A stretch of 64,000 nt of DNA from an uncultured Opitutaceae bacterium (GTDB taxonomy: Bacteria > Verrucomicrobiota > Verrucomicrobiia > Opitutales > Opitutaceae): assembly GCA_937902925.1 (NCBI GenBank), contig CALFNN010000047.1, positions 24,865 through 88,864 of the forward strand, given 5' to 3'. Under the pieces are notes generated by a model that saw nothing but the letters and a program-made list of their open reading frames with translations, made no database searches and was not told where the DNA came from. The translations under genes were made by a program, and so were the position numbers. Every line of letters starts with the position of its first letter. Positions within the stretch are counted from its first letter, which is position 1. Shown piece by piece: positions 45,801-55,962 of this stretch.

Positions 45801-48800
45801 GATATCGTCCGCTCGCTGAGCGTCGCGAAAGCCACGGCCACCGTCACGCTCGGCGGTCTGGCGCAGACCTACGATGGCACACCGAGAGTTGTCACCGCGA
45901 CGACGGTCCCCGTCGGACGCACCGTGACCTTCACCTATGCCGGCAGCGGCACTGCGCCGACTGGCGCCGGCAGTTATGCCATCGTGGGCACGGTCAATGA
46001 CCCGAATTACGTCGGCGCGGCCAGTGGCACGCTGGTCGTTGCCAAGGCGAGTCAGGCGATCACTTTCGGCGCGCTGCCGGTGAAAGTCCTCGGCAGTGGC
46101 ACCTTCGCCCTGACGGCCTCCGCGAGTTCCGGCCTCGCGGTCAGCTACGCGAGTTCCAACTCCGCGGTGGCGACGGTGAGCGGCAGCACGGTCACACTGG
46201 TCGGCCCGGGCACCACGACGATCACCGCGAGCCAGGCGGGCGACCCTAATTTCCTCCCCGCGACCAACGCGACCCAAACGCTCACCGTCAACGCGGCGCT
46301 TGTCCCGACGGTGACGGTTGCATCCAAGGCGCTGACGGCAACCACCGCAATAGTCACTCCGTTTACGCCCGTGACCGCCGCGGGCGGCATCACGCCCTAC
46401 ACGTTCGCGATCTCCCCGACGCTCCCCGGCAACATGTCGTTCAACACGTCGACCGGTGCGGTCTCCGGCACGCCGGCTGCCGCGCTGACCGCGACCACCT
46501 TTACGGTCACGATCACGGACGCCACCAACGCATTCGTGAGTCGCACGTTCATCCTCGCGGTCAACGACGCGCTTTCCGCGACGCAGGGCGTTGCGAGCAA
46601 GACCCTGACCGTGGGAACCGCGGCCGCCGCTTTCCGCCCGGTCTTCCCCGCGGGTGGCACCGCGCCCTACACATTTGCCGTGTCGCCGACGCTGCCCGTC
46701 AACCTGACGTTCAGCACGTCGACCGGCAACGTCGCGGGCCCGCCGGCCGCCGTGGCCACGGCGGCGACTTACACGATCACGATCACGGACAACGTGGGCG
46801 CGATCGCGTCGAACACTTTCAGCTTGACGGTGAACGGCGTGGTGGCGGCGACCCAGGCGGTCGCGACCAATATCCTGACGGTGGGCGCGGCGGCGCAGAC
46901 GTTCACTCCGGTGACGGCCTCCGGCGGCGTTCCGTCCTACACGTTCGGCATCAGTCCCACGCTGCCGGCGGGGCTGAGTCTCAACACCTCGAGCGGCGCG
47001 ATCACCGGCACGCCGGCCCTGGGCACGATAACCACGACCTATACGATGAGGGTGACCGACAGCGCGGGCGGGACAGCGACCGCCACGTTTGGTCTCACGG
47101 TGAACGCGGCGCCGACCTCGACGCTGGCGATCCCGTCCAAGGCGCTCACGGTGAACACGACCGCCACCGCGTTCACTCCCGTGACGGCCTCGGGTGGCAC
47201 CGCTTCGCTGACCTACGCGGTTTCCCCGGCGCTTCCGGCGGGGTTGTTGCTGAACACTTCGACCGGCGCGATCACCGGCACGCCGACGGTCACGTCCGCC
47301 GCCCGGAACTATACGGTCACCGCGGCTGACGCGCTCGGCGCGGCGACGAGCAAGGTCTTCAACCTTACCGTGAATCCCGCGGTGGCCGCGAATCAGGCGG
47401 TCGCCAGCCGGACCCTCACTGTCGGCGCGGCGGCGGCCGCATTCAACCCGGTGAACGCATCGGGTGGCACGGCGCCTTACACTTATTCCGTCGCGCCAGC
47501 GCTTCCGGCCGGCGTCACCTTGAACACCTCTACCGGTGTGGTCTCGGGCACGCCGACCGTGGTCGCGTTGGCGGCGAACTACACCGTCACCGTCATGGAT
47601 GCCGCCGGCGCCACGGGGAGCCAGGCCTTCAGCCTCACGGTCAACGGAGCCGTCACTGCGACGCAGGCGATCGGCGCCAAGGTCTTGACTGCCGGGACCG
47701 CAGTCGCGACGCCCTTTATTCCGGTGACCGGTGCAGGCGGCACGGCGCCGTATGGTTTCTCGATCGCCCCGGCGGTGCCGGCTGGATTGACGCTGAACAC
47801 CTCGAATGGGGCGATTTCCGGCACCCCGACTGGCGGGCTGTTGGCGACGACATTCACCGTAACTGTCACCGACGCCTCGAACGCGACGGCCAGTAGCACG
47901 TTCAGCCTCACGGTCAACGGTCCGGTGGTCGCGACTCCCGTGATCGCGAACAAGATTCTTACGGCGGGAGCGGCGGCGGTGCCCTTCACTCCGGTGACGG
48001 CCTCGGGTGGCACCTCGCCTTATACCTTCGCGGTCGCGCCGGCCTTGCCGGGCAACCTGTTGTTGAACACGTCGACCGGCGCCGTTTCCGGCACGTCGAC
48101 GGCGCCCGCGTCCTCGGCAACCTACACGGTGACGATCTCCGACAGCCTTGGCTCGTCGGCCACGGGCACCTTTGGCTTGACCGTGAACGCCGCGCTCGCG
48201 GCCAACGCGGGAACGATTTCGAGCCGGACGCTTACCGCTGGCTCCCTCGCGATTCCGTTCGCACCGCTGCCGCTGACCGGTGGCACGCCGCCTTACACTT
48301 GGTCGATCACGCCGACGCTGTCGGCCGGCCTGTCCCTGGCAGCGAGCACCGGTGTGATTTCAGGCACGCCCGCGGCCTCGGTTGGCGCGACGACCTACAC
48401 GGTCACGGGCACGGATGGCGCGGGAGCGTCGGTCACCCAATCACTGAGCCTCGTGATCAACGGTGCGTTGACGACGGCGCAGGCGGTCGCGACCAAGTCG
48501 CTTACGGCGACCACGCTTGCCACCGCGTTCACGCCCGTGACCGCCGCCGGCGGCACATCGCCCTACACCTTCGTTGTGACGCCGGTGTTGCCGGCGGGTT
48601 TGACCACCGACCCCGCGACCGGCGCGATTTCCGGCACGCCCGGTGTGGCGTTGTCGGCGACCACGTTCACCGTGGCGGTGACGGATGCGGCCGGGGCGAT
48701 TAGCAGCAAGACCTTCAGCTTGACGGTCAGCGGTCAGTTGAACGCAACGCAGGTGACGCCGACCAAGTCGCTCACCGCAACGGCCGCGGTGGTCGCCTTC

Positions 48801-51800
48801 GCGCCGGTGGTCGGCGCGGGTGGAACGACGCCCTATGGTTATGCGATCTCTCCTTCGCTGCCGACCGGCCTGACGATGAGTGGCACGACGGGAAGCATCA
48901 CGGGCACGACCGCGGTGGCCCTTGTCGCGACGTCGTTCACCGTCACCGTCACCGACGCTTCCACGGCGACCGCGACCAGCACATTCACCCTGACGGTCAA
49001 CCCCGCGCTGACCTCGACGCAGGCCCTCGCCAGCAAGGTTCTGACCGTCGGCGCTCCCGCGGTTCCGTTCACGCCGGTGACGGCAGCCGACGGCACGCCG
49101 CCCTACACGTTCACCATCTCGCCGGCGCTGCCCACGGCCCTCGCGCTGGATCCGCTCAGCGGCGCCATTGCCGGCACGCCGACCGCGGCGCAGGTGGCGA
49201 AGGCCTATACGATCACAGTTACAGACGCCGCAGGCGCGACGACCACCCAAACCTTCGGCCTTACCGTGAATGGCGTCCCGACGGTTGTAGTAGCCCAGGC
49301 CGTCTTGACGAAGGCGCTGACAGCGGGGACCGCGGTGACGGCGTTCACGCCGATGCCGCTCACGGGTGGCACGCCGCCGTTCATCTACTCGGTCAGTCCT
49401 TTGCTGCCGGCCGGCCTCGGCCTCAACGCCGGCACGGGAGCGATCACCGGCACGGCATCAGCCGCGGCGGCCCCGGCAGTTTACACGATCACCGCGACGG
49501 ATAGCGCCGGGGCGCAGGTGTCGCAGGCCCTGGCCTTGGTCGTCAACGCGGCCCCGGTCGCGACGACTGCGGTGCCGAGCCAGGCGCTGTCGATCAACGT
49601 CGCCGCCACGCCGTTCCTGCCGGTCGCCGTTGCCGGGGGCACGCCGCCTTTCGTTTACACGATCAGTCCGGCACTACCGACGGGGCTTTCGATCTCCTCG
49701 AGCACCGGGGCAATCTCCGGGACGCCGACGGTCGTTTCGAATCCCGTGACTTACACGGTCACGGCGACCGATTTCGCCGGAGCGATCGCGAGCGCACCGT
49801 TCAGCCTCAAAGTCAACCAGGCGCCCGCCATCACCGCCCAGCCGACCGCGGCTCCGACCTATTTGGTGAACGGCACGCTGACGCTCACCGTGGCCGCCAG
49901 CGGCAGCCCGGCCCCAACCTACGTGTGGCGCAAGGATGGCACCCCGATCTCGGGCAACACTTCCGCGACGACTGCGACGCTCACCGTCACACCGCTGCAA
50001 CTCACCGATGCCGGCAGCTACGACGTGGTCGTGACCAACGAGGTAATCTCCGTCACCAGCAACGCGGTTGTGGCCAACGTCTACCTGTTGCCGGCCATCG
50101 CGACGCCGCCGGCCGCGCAGACCATCGTCGCCGGCGGCAGCGCCACCTTCAGTGTGGTGGCTGCGGCCAACCCGGCCCCGCTCTCTTACCAATGGCGTCG
50201 CGGCGGCAGTCCGTTCGCCGTCCAGCCGAACGGCCCTTCGCTCACGCTGAGCAATGTCCCGCTCACGGGCGGCGGCTCGATCGATGTCGTCGTCTCGAAC
50301 CCGGGCGGCTCGGTCACGAGCACGCCCGCGACGCTCACCGTCAACCCGGTGGCGCCGGCCTTTGCCCCCGGCCTGGCCACGACCGCCACCGCGGTGCAGG
50401 GCCGCAACTTCTTCTTCCCGGTCGCGATCAACAACACGAGCGCGACGTTCAGCGCCACGGGACTCGGGGGTCCCGGAGGCACGCTCGTGTTGAATTCCGA
50501 CGGCAGCCTGAGCGGCGCCCCGGCCAATCTCGGCACGTTCTCGATCGTGATCACGGCGACCAACACGACGGCCAGCGCCTCGTTCACGCTGAGCCTCATG
50601 GTCCAGCCGCCGCCGCCGATCATCACGAGTCCGGCTTCGGCGGCCGGTCGCGTGGGCATCGCCTACACGCTGAGCGTCGGTTACACCGCCACGGCGACGC
50701 CCGCTTCAGGCGTGACGTTCTCGGCGACGGGTCTGCCGTCCGGCCTGACGATCGCGGGCGGCGGGCTCGTCAGCGGCACCCCGACCGCGGCGGGGACCTT
50801 TGTCGGCACGCTCACGGCCACGAACGCCACGGCCTCCGTCAGCCAGCCGCTCGTCATCACGATTGAGGCATCGCTGGTCGCGCCGACCTTCTCCAGCAGC
50901 ACCAGCCTGAGCGGCGTGCAGGGGACCGCGTTCTCGTTCACGCCGGCCTTCGGCGGCGGCCCCTTCACCGCGCCGTTCACGGTCACCGGTCTCCCGGCCG
51001 GCATCACGCTGACCGATGCGACCACGGGAAAGATCAGCGGCACGCCCACGGTCATGGGCACGTTCACGGTCAACATCACCGCCACCAATGCCGGCGGCTC
51101 GACCACCGTGCCGTTCACCCTGACGATCAATCCCGCGCAGTCGGCGCCCGCGATCTCGAGCGCCAGCAGCCCGCCGGCGGCGTCGACCCCGCGCGTCGGC
51201 GTCCCGTTCAGCTTCCAGCTCACCGCGAGCGGCTCGCCGCCCGCCACGCTTTACAACGCCACCGGCTTGCCCGCCGGTCTGACGCTCAACGCTGCGACCG
51301 GCGTGATTTCCGGGACGCCGACGGTGTTCGGTTCCTTCGACGTCACGGTCAGCGCCTCGAACTCCGTCGGCACCGGGGCGACCTCGATCTTCACGATCTC
51401 GATCTCCCCCTCGACGAGTGCGCCGGGCATCACGAGCGCGCCGGTCGCGCCGGGCCAGGTCGACCAGCCGTTCAACTACACGCTCACCGCGAGCAATTCG
51501 CCCACCAGCTTCCAGATCACGTCCGGCACGCTGCCGGACGGGCTGGTGCTCAACGCGGCCACGGGCGCGATCACCGGCGCACCGACGAGCCTCGCGCTCG
51601 GCACGACGCGCGTCTGGTTCAACGCCACCGATTCGGTCGGCATCGGCTTTGGCCCGATTTCCGGCCAGTCGCTCGAGGTGCTCTTCACGATCGATCCGGC
51701 CGCGGCCACGCCGACGCTCAACGGCAGCTCGACGGCGACCGTCACCGCGCAGGTCGGCCAGTCGTTCCAGTATTCCATCAGCGCCACGAGCACCGCTCCG

Positions 51801-53423
51801 ATCACCAGTTACGGCGCCACCGGTCTTCCGGGCTGGCTCACGCTGGACACGACCACGGGCGTCATTTCCGCCCCCGCCGGTGTTTTGGGTCAGCCCACGA
51901 CCACGCCGATCGTCATCAGCCTTACGGCGAGCAACGGCAGCGGCACCGGCAGTCCCAAGACTCTGCTTCTCACCGTCGTGCCGGCGCCCGCGACGCCGAC
52001 CATCGGCGGCGCCATCACCGCCGTCGGCACGGTCGGCGTGACGTTCTCGCCGACATATCAGATCGTCGCCAGCGACGCGCCCACGTCCTACGTTGCCCTC
52101 AACCTGCCCAACGGGCTCACGCTCGACGGCACGACCGGCATCATCAGCGGCAAGCCGGCGGTCGCGGGCACATTCAATGTCACGCTCAAGGCTGCGAACG
52201 CCAACGGCCTCGGCGCGCCCTCGACGCTCACGATCAATATCGCACCGGCCGGTTCCGCGCCGGCCATCCAGAGCGCCGCGTCCGCGACGTTCCAGGGCGG
52301 CGTGGCATTCAGTTATCAGATTACTGTTCGGCCGACCGATGGACCGATTCTCAGTTATGGACTCACCGGCATCCTGCCGCGCGGCCTGACGTTCAACACC
52401 GCCACGGGTGAACTCAAGGGCACCTCCTCCGATGACCCGCGCACCTACTCGGTCCAATTGACCGCCACCAACAGCGCCGGCACGAGCGCGCCGCAACCCC
52501 TCACCCTCACGCTGTTGCCGGCGCTCGGCGTGCCGTCGCTCGATGCGACGCCGCTTTACGCCACCGGCCAGGTGGGAGTCTCTTCCGGCGCGGGCCAGGA
52601 TTTCCCCTTCACGATCAGCGCGACGAATCTCACCGGCTCGAAACCCTACACCCCGCCGAACACGATCGATGCGGTCAGTCTGCCGCCGGGCCTCGCGATC
52701 AATCCCGCCACTGGTGTGATCCAGGGCAAACCCACGGCCGTCGGCACGACGGTGGCCACGCTGGTCGCCACGAACGCCTCCGGCACGAGCCCGACCCGCA
52801 GTCTTACGATCACCATCCTGCCGGCGTTGTCCGCCCCCAGCGTCCTCACCGACACCAGCGGCGCCGCGGGCACGGTCATCGGCCAGGTTGGCCAGCCGTT
52901 CAGTTATCAGATCGCCACCTCCGGCACGGTGACGTCCTACGAGATCGTTGGCGCGCCGTCCTGGATGAGCGTCAACGGTGCGACCGGCCTCATCACTGGT
53001 CAGCCCGACAAGCCCGGTAATTTCACCGTGCAGCTCGTGGTGAGCAACGACGCGGGCTCGGGCAACGCGGTTCCGCTCGCCCTGTCGATCGCCGCCGCCG
53101 CCAACGCGCCAAGGCTGACAAGTTCGCAGACGCCTCCCGCCGGCACGAACGGCACCGCCTTTTCGTTCCCGGTCACGTTCGCCAGCGTCGTGCCGGTGCC
53201 GACCTTCACCACGATCCTCGCCACGGGCCTGCCGAATGGCATGCTGGTCGACCCGACCGTCACGATCGATCCGGTCACGGGCGAAGCGTCCGGGAGCATC
53301 AGCGGCACGCCGCATGAATCCGGCACGTTCAAGGTGATTATCTCCTCGGTGAACAACTACGCGACGGGCGCGCCCGTGATCATCACCGTCACGGTCAACG
53401 CCAACGTCACCTTCGGTCCGTGA
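42840..53423 (+). CDS. 3527-aa secreted module A / MBG-Big2-like / putative-Ig repeat protein
   Basis: Signal peptide (MNTSLRLFRMLGAVALGGTT), then module A (~25-155), one I-set-like Ig (~160-255), eight Big2-like units interleaved with three MBG-like units (~259-1154, TITFGAL and TVTLGSL openings), thirteen ~90-residue putative-Ig (He_PIG-like) units (~1155-2326), two Ig domains (~2327-2505) and eleven more putative-Ig units (~2505-3527, GLPAGLTLNAATGVISGTP). It ends in VTVNANVTFGP with no anchor or sorting tail. It should be a long fibrous surface or matrix protein. It is transcribed with the preceding module A gene (7 nt) and probably with the 822-aa gene (46 nt downstream). Confidence 0.88.
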   Translation: MNTSLRLFRMLGAVALGGTTLSALATTPYTFTMTPSATSYSAAGGTLTLTVNLGYDNAVPISALDLSVTTPSGWKYVSATGASVPQNAPQANDLGQGGLAFVYSAMPVSPASFSFIVSYPAGMTGNKVLTAIAANFTDELTSNVVTVSVSSITITPAPTAPAFSTQPTNQTATSGQNASFTAAATGFPAPALKWQKSADGVTNWTDLADGGRISGAATGTLTITGALSADALSYRAVATNSEGSVNSNAVTLTVNKASQTITFGTLTPVAFGASPFTLAATASSGLAVSYASSNPAVATVAGNTVTVVGAGSADITASQSGNSEFSAATSVTRTLSVSQAAQTITFNAPAAKTFGDAAFTFDATASSGLAVSYSSNTPTVATVTGTTIAIVGAGTSVITASQPGNTNFAAAASVQQTLTVNKANQAITFGALAQKTFDAAPFTLNATADSSLSVSYASSNPAVATVSGNTVTIHGVGSTTITASQAGNANYNAATPVDRNLDVVNAIQTITFAAIPARTFVPNDTFPLGATTTSGLTISYVSSNLAVATVSGATVTVVGAGTTTITASQAGDANFGPAVSVPQLLTVNKATATVTLGSLNPTYDNTPKSATVATTPSSLNVTFTYDGNATPPTNAGTYAVVATVNDTNYAGTASGSLVIAKAAQAITFGALSAVTFGDATFDLTATTTSPLTVAYTSSNPSVATVSGKTVTIVGGGTTIITASQAGDGNYLAATSLPQTLTVNKAAATVTLGSLSAVYSGSAKNATATTTPASLTVAFTYDGSATAPTNAGSYAVVGTIVSTNYQGSASGTLAVAKADQTITFGALASKPLDSGAFALTATADSGLAITYTTSSPSSGTVATISGSTVTLVNTGTITVTASQPGDGNHNAAASVPQVLTVLNQSQTLTFDQTQLPAQTFGASPFTISATSNRGLTVNFASSDTGVATVSASTVGGTGVSSATVTIVGAGNATITASQPGDSNTAAAADIVRSLSVAKATATVTLGGLAQTYDGTPRVVTATTVPVGRTVTFTYAGSGTAPTGAGSYAIVGTVNDPNYVGAASGTLVVAKASQAITFGALPVKVLGSGTFALTASASSGLAVSYASSNSAVATVSGSTVTLVGPGTTTITASQAGDPNFLPATNATQTLTVNAALVPTVTVASKALTATTAIVTPFTPVTAAGGITPYTFAISPTLPGNMSFNTSTGAVSGTPAAALTATTFTVTITDATNAFVSRTFILAVNDALSATQGVASKTLTVGTAAAAFRPVFPAGGTAPYTFAVSPTLPVNLTFSTSTGNVAGPPAAVATAATYTITITDNVGAIASNTFSLTVNGVVAATQAVATNILTVGAAAQTFTPVTASGGVPSYTFGISPTLPAGLSLNTSSGAITGTPALGTITTTYTMRVTDSAGGTATATFGLTVNAAPTSTLAIPSKALTVNTTATAFTPVTASGGTASLTYAVSPALPAGLLLNTSTGAITGTPTVTSAARNYTVTAADALGAATSKVFNLTVNPAVAANQAVASRTLTVGAAAAAFNPVNASGGTAPYTYSVAPALPAGVTLNTSTGVVSGTPTVVALAANYTVTVMDAAGATGSQAFSLTVNGAVTATQAIGAKVLTAGTAVATPFIPVTGAGGTAPYGFSIAPAVPAGLTLNTSNGAISGTPTGGLLATTFTVTVTDASNATASSTFSLTVNGPVVATPVIANKILTAGAAAVPFTPVTASGGTSPYTFAVAPALPGNLLLNTSTGAVSGTSTAPASSATYTVTISDSLGSSATGTFGLTVNAALAANAGTISSRTLTAGSLAIPFAPLPLTGGTPPYTWSITPTLSAGLSLAASTGVISGTPAASVGATTYTVTGTDGAGASVTQSLSLVINGALTTAQAVATKSLTATTLATAFTPVTAAGGTSPYTFVVTPVLPAGLTTDPATGAISGTPGVALSATTFTVAVTDAAGAISSKTFSLTVSGQLNATQVTPTKSLTATAAVVAFAPVVGAGGTTPYGYAISPSLPTGLTMSGTTGSITGTTAVALVATSFTVTVTDASTATATSTFTLTVNPALTSTQALASKVLTVGAPAVPFTPVTAADGTPPYTFTISPALPTALALDPLSGAIAGTPTAAQVAKAYTITVTDAAGATTTQTFGLTVNGVPTVVVAQAVLTKALTAGTAVTAFTPMPLTGGTPPFIYSVSPLLPAGLGLNAGTGAITGTASAAAAPAVYTITATDSAGAQVSQALALVVNAAPVATTAVPSQALSINVAATPFLPVAVAGGTPPFVYTISPALPTGLSISSSTGAISGTPTVVSNPVTYTVTATDFAGAIASAPFSLKVNQAPAITAQPTAAPTYLVNGTLTLTVAASGSPAPTYVWRKDGTPISGNTSATTATLTVTPLQLTDAGSYDVVVTNEVISVTSNAVVANVYLLPAIATPPAAQTIVAGGSATFSVVAAANPAPLSYQWRRGGSPFAVQPNGPSLTLSNVPLTGGGSIDVVVSNPGGSVTSTPATLTVNPVAPAFAPGLATTATAVQGRNFFFPVAINNTSATFSATGLGGPGGTLVLNSDGSLSGAPANLGTFSIVITATNTTASASFTLSLMVQPPPPIITSPASAAGRVGIAYTLSVGYTATATPASGVTFSATGLPSGLTIAGGGLVSGTPTAAGTFVGTLTATNATASVSQPLVITIEASLVAPTFSSSTSLSGVQGTAFSFTPAFGGGPFTAPFTVTGLPAGITLTDATTGKISGTPTVMGTFTVNITATNAGGSTTVPFTLTINPAQSAPAISSASSPPAASTPRVGVPFSFQLTASGSPPATLYNATGLPAGLTLNAATGVISGTPTVFGSFDVTVSASNSVGTGATSIFTISISPSTSAPGITSAPVAPGQVDQPFNYTLTASNSPTSFQITSGTLPDGLVLNAATGAITGAPTSLALGTTRVWFNATDSVGIGFGPISGQSLEVLFTIDPAAATPTLNGSSTATVTAQVGQSFQYSISATSTAPITSYGATGLPGWLTLDTTTGVISAPAGVLGQPTTTPIVISLTASNGSGTGSPKTLLLTVVPAPATPTIGGAITAVGTVGVTFSPTYQIVASDAPTSYVALNLPNGLTLDGTTGIISGKPAVAGTFNVTLKAANANGLGAPSTLTINIAPAGSAPAIQSAASATFQGGVAFSYQITVRPTDGPILSYGLTGILPRGLTFNTATGELKGTSSDDPRTYSVQLTATNSAGTSAPQPLTLTLLPALGVPSLDATPLYATGQVGVSSGAGQDFPFTISATNLTGSKPYTPPNTIDAVSLPPGLAINPATGVIQGKPTAVGTTVATLVATNASGTSPTRSLTITILPALSAPSVLTDTSGAAGTVIGQVGQPFSYQIATSGTVTSYEIVGAPSWMSVNGATGLITGQPDKPGNFTVQLVVSNDAGSGNAVPLALSIAAAANAPRLTSSQTPPAGTNGTAFSFPVTFASVVPVPTFTTILATGLPNGMLVDPTVTIDPVTGEASGSISGTPHESGTFKVIISSVNNYATGAPVIITVTVNANVTFGP
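43613..46302 (+). repeat. Big2-like / MBG-like tandem array
   Basis: Eleven units of about 75-85 codons. Eight open with xQTITFGAL- or xQAITFGAL-like words and contain SYASSNPAVATVSG and TITASQAGD; three (starting near 44608, 45073, 45832) are MBG-like with TVTLGSL, TFTYDG and TNAGTYAVV. All are in frame without stops. Confidence 0.8.
46303..49815 (+). repeat. Thirteen-unit putative-Ig tandem array
   Basis: About 90 codons per unit, each with a KxLTxGxAxxxFTPV opening, GGTxPYTF, then LPAGLTLNTSTGAISGTP and YTVTVTDAxG. One more copy of the same subtype sits alone in the gene at 58508 (around nt 58990-59250). Confidence 0.82.
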
Positions 53424-53469
53424 GTTTCCGCCTCCACCGATTGCCCTTCGCCGCAGTTTCCTCCCTCTC

Positions 53470-55938
53470 ATGAAATTCCCGCGCTTTTCGCTGTCCCGCC
53501 TTGTCATTGGACTCGCCGGCTTGTTGCTCGCACCGCTCGCGCTGCATGCGCAGCAGACCGTCATCGCGACAGCGGGTCAGGTCGGTGTCGCCTACAGTTA
53601 TCAGTTTACGACCAGCGCCACGCCGCCTGTGCAATACGCCGCCAGTGGACTTCCTGCGGGCCTCGCTATTAACGCTTCGTCGGGACTGATAAGCGGGACC
53701 CCCACAACATCGGGCACGTTCATTGCGTCACTTTCGGTGACTCACGGCGGGCAAACCGACAGCAACCCGTATTCGTTCACGATCGCCGCGGCCGCCGGCA
53801 CCTCCGCCATCACCAGTCCGACGACGGCGACCGGCACCGTGGGGACCGCGTTTAGCTATGTGGCGACGGCGAACAGCAACCCGACCAGCTACAACATCAC
53901 GGGACTTCCCTCCGGGCTCACCGCCACGGCCGCCGGCGTCATCAGCGGCACACCCACGGTGGCCGGGGCTTCCTCGATTTCGTTGAGCGCAAACAACGCC
54001 TCCGGCACCGGTGCCACCGTGACGCTCACGCTCACGGTCGCCGCCGCCGCGACCGCGCCCGCGGTCACCAGCGCGTCGACGGCCTCGGTCGCCGTGAATG
54101 CGGCGTTCAGCTATACAATCACGGCGACGAACACGCCGACGTCATTTGCGGCGAGCGGTCTGCCGCTCGGCCTCAGTCTGGACACAGCCACGGGCGCCAT
54201 CACCGGCACGCCCACGGTGGCCGGCGTTTATACGGTCGGCCTCTCCGCCGCCAACGGCAGCGGCACCAGTGCCACGTTCAATCTTTCGCTCACGGTCGGC
54301 TCGCTCTCCGTGATCACGAGCGTGACCACCTCGACGGGAGTCAAGGACGTCGCCTATACTTATACCGCGACGGCGAACCCTGCGGCGACGAGCTTCAACA
54401 TCAGCGGATTGCCCGCCGGACTCACCGCGAACACCAGCACCGGCGTCATCAGCGGCACGCCGACGGTCGCGGGAGTCTCGTCGATCAGCCTCAGTGCCAA
54501 CAACGCCACTGGCAGCGGTCCCGTGGCTACCCTGACGCTGACGGTCGGCAACCGGCCCGATGTCACGAGCGTGCTCTCGGCCTCGGGCACGGTCGGCACG
54601 CCGTTCAGCTACACGATCCTCGCCAGCTTCAGCCCGACCAGTTACGCCGCCAGCGGCTTGCCCGCCGGGCTCTCGGTTAGCACGACAACCGGCGTCATCA
54701 GCGGCACGCCGACGGCGGCAGGTTCCTCCTCTGTGTCGCTCACCGCGACGAACACCTATGGCACCGGCAGCGCCAAGACTCTGGCCATCACCATCGCTGC
54801 GGCGGGTTCGGGAGGCTCGGGCAATGTCGCCCCGGCCTTCACGGTGAATCCCCAGAGCGCCAATGCGGCGGTCGGTGGCAGCGTCACGCTGACGGCGACG
54901 GCGACCGGCACACCCGCCCCGACGTATCAATGGAAGCTGAACGGCACGAGCGTCACGGGCGCGACGGGTTCGTCCCTCGCCTTGAGCAACCTGCAAGTGG
55001 GCGATGCGGGAACCTACACCGTGGTGGCCACCAATGTCGCTGGCTCCGCCACGAGCCAGGCTGCGATCGTTGGCATTACCTCGACCGCGAAGGTCACCGG
55101 TTCCGGCAGCGTGGTGGCCACGGCCGTCATTCACCCGAATGGCAACGTTTACGACCAGGTGTTGTTGACCGGCACCTCGGCCACCGTCACGGCGGAGGGC
55201 AACAAGGTCACGCGCGTGTCGTTCATCGACCTCAACGACGACATCGTGCAGATTGAGTTCGCGGGAGCGGGCACGCTGTCGATCGTCCTGGATGCTTCCT
55301 CCGGCCCCGCGGCGCCGGTCAACTACACCCAGGGCGGAGTGCTCTATATGAAGGGCCACGCGTCGCTGGTGGTGACCGGGGCGAACGAGACGAGCAACCT
55401 GACCGTCTTCAGCGTGGGCAAGGCCACGGCCTACGACCCGACGGGCGCCTACAACATCGCGCTGCCGATCGGCGCGACGAACAATCCCGCCAACAACGGC
55501 AGCCCGCTGTTCCAGGGCCACGCGGCGACCGCTTACGACGGGGTGGCGGACATCGGCTCGGTGTCGATCTCGAGCACGAACGGCAAGTTCGGCGGATTGC
55601 GCACGGCGAACGCGTCGTATTTCGCGACCGTCGGCGACACCGGGGTCTATGCGCCCGGCGTGCAATTCACCGGACCGGTCTATATCGGCGACATCACCGC
55701 GTCGAATGCGGCGACGCCGGTGCTGCTGCTCGGCTCGGCGACGGTCACGCAGATCAACGGCGGCGACCTGCAGCAATCGAACGCGCAGCCGGTGAGCGTC
55801 AGCGGCGTCACGCAACTGCAGTTTGTGAGTGGCGTCACGTCCAACAACGCGCCGCTGCCCGCGCAAACCAACAAGGCCGTGCTCAAGCAGAACGGCGTCG
55901 ACGTCACGACCCAGATCGTCGTCAACCCGACGCCATAA
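53470..55938 (+). CDS. 822-aa secreted putative-Ig protein with C-terminal module B
   Basis: Signal peptide (LVIGLAGLLLAPLALHAQQ). Five putative-Ig units (~30-455) with GLPAGLxxxTxTGVISGTPT motifs, one Ig domain (~460-535, PTYQWKLNGTSVTG), then module B (~540-822), a beta-rich domain of unknown function with PNGNVYDQVLLTG, SFIDLNDDIVQIEF, MKGHASL and GPVYIGDI. Module B recurs in the gene at 58508 and the last 211 nt are identical there. The domain's strict C-terminal position in two secreted proteins suggests a surface-attachment or sorting role (inference). 46 nt after the 3527-aa gene. Confidence 0.85.
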   Translation: MKFPRFSLSRLVIGLAGLLLAPLALHAQQTVIATAGQVGVAYSYQFTTSATPPVQYAASGLPAGLAINASSGLISGTPTTSGTFIASLSVTHGGQTDSNPYSFTIAAAAGTSAITSPTTATGTVGTAFSYVATANSNPTSYNITGLPSGLTATAAGVISGTPTVAGASSISLSANNASGTGATVTLTLTVAAAATAPAVTSASTASVAVNAAFSYTITATNTPTSFAASGLPLGLSLDTATGAITGTPTVAGVYTVGLSAANGSGTSATFNLSLTVGSLSVITSVTTSTGVKDVAYTYTATANPAATSFNISGLPAGLTANTSTGVISGTPTVAGVSSISLSANNATGSGPVATLTLTVGNRPDVTSVLSASGTVGTPFSYTILASFSPTSYAASGLPAGLSVSTTTGVISGTPTAAGSSSVSLTATNTYGTGSAKTLAITIAAAGSGGSGNVAPAFTVNPQSANAAVGGSVTLTATATGTPAPTYQWKLNGTSVTGATGSSLALSNLQVGDAGTYTVVATNVAGSATSQAAIVGITSTAKVTGSGSVVATAVIHPNGNVYDQVLLTGTSATVTAEGNKVTRVSFIDLNDDIVQIEFAGAGTLSIVLDASSGPAAPVNYTQGGVLYMKGHASLVVTGANETSNLTVFSVGKATAYDPTGAYNIALPIGATNNPANNGSPLFQGHAATAYDGVADIGSVSISSTNGKFGGLRTANASYFATVGDTGVYAPGVQFTGPVYIGDITASNAATPVLLLGSATVTQINGGDLQQSNAQPVSVSGVTQLQFVSGVTSNNAPLPAQTNKAVLKQNGVDVTTQIVVNPTP
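55727..55937 (+). repeat. 211-nt exact repeat, copy 1 (end of module B)
   Basis: Identical to 59913-60123 at every base by eye, including synonymous positions; the sequence diverges immediately upstream and at the last base of the stop codon (TAA here, TAG there). Confidence 0.9.
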
Positions 55939-55962
55939 CCGAATCCGTTCCGATCTCACCCG

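Noticed and set aside
43023..46277. Minus-strand open frame of 1084 codons
   Set aside because: Antisense to the Big2/MBG array; its periodicity only mirrors the real coding strand.
50706..53564. Minus-strand open frame of 952 codons
   Set aside because: Antisense to the putative-Ig units of the 3527-aa gene, Arg-rich and without domains.
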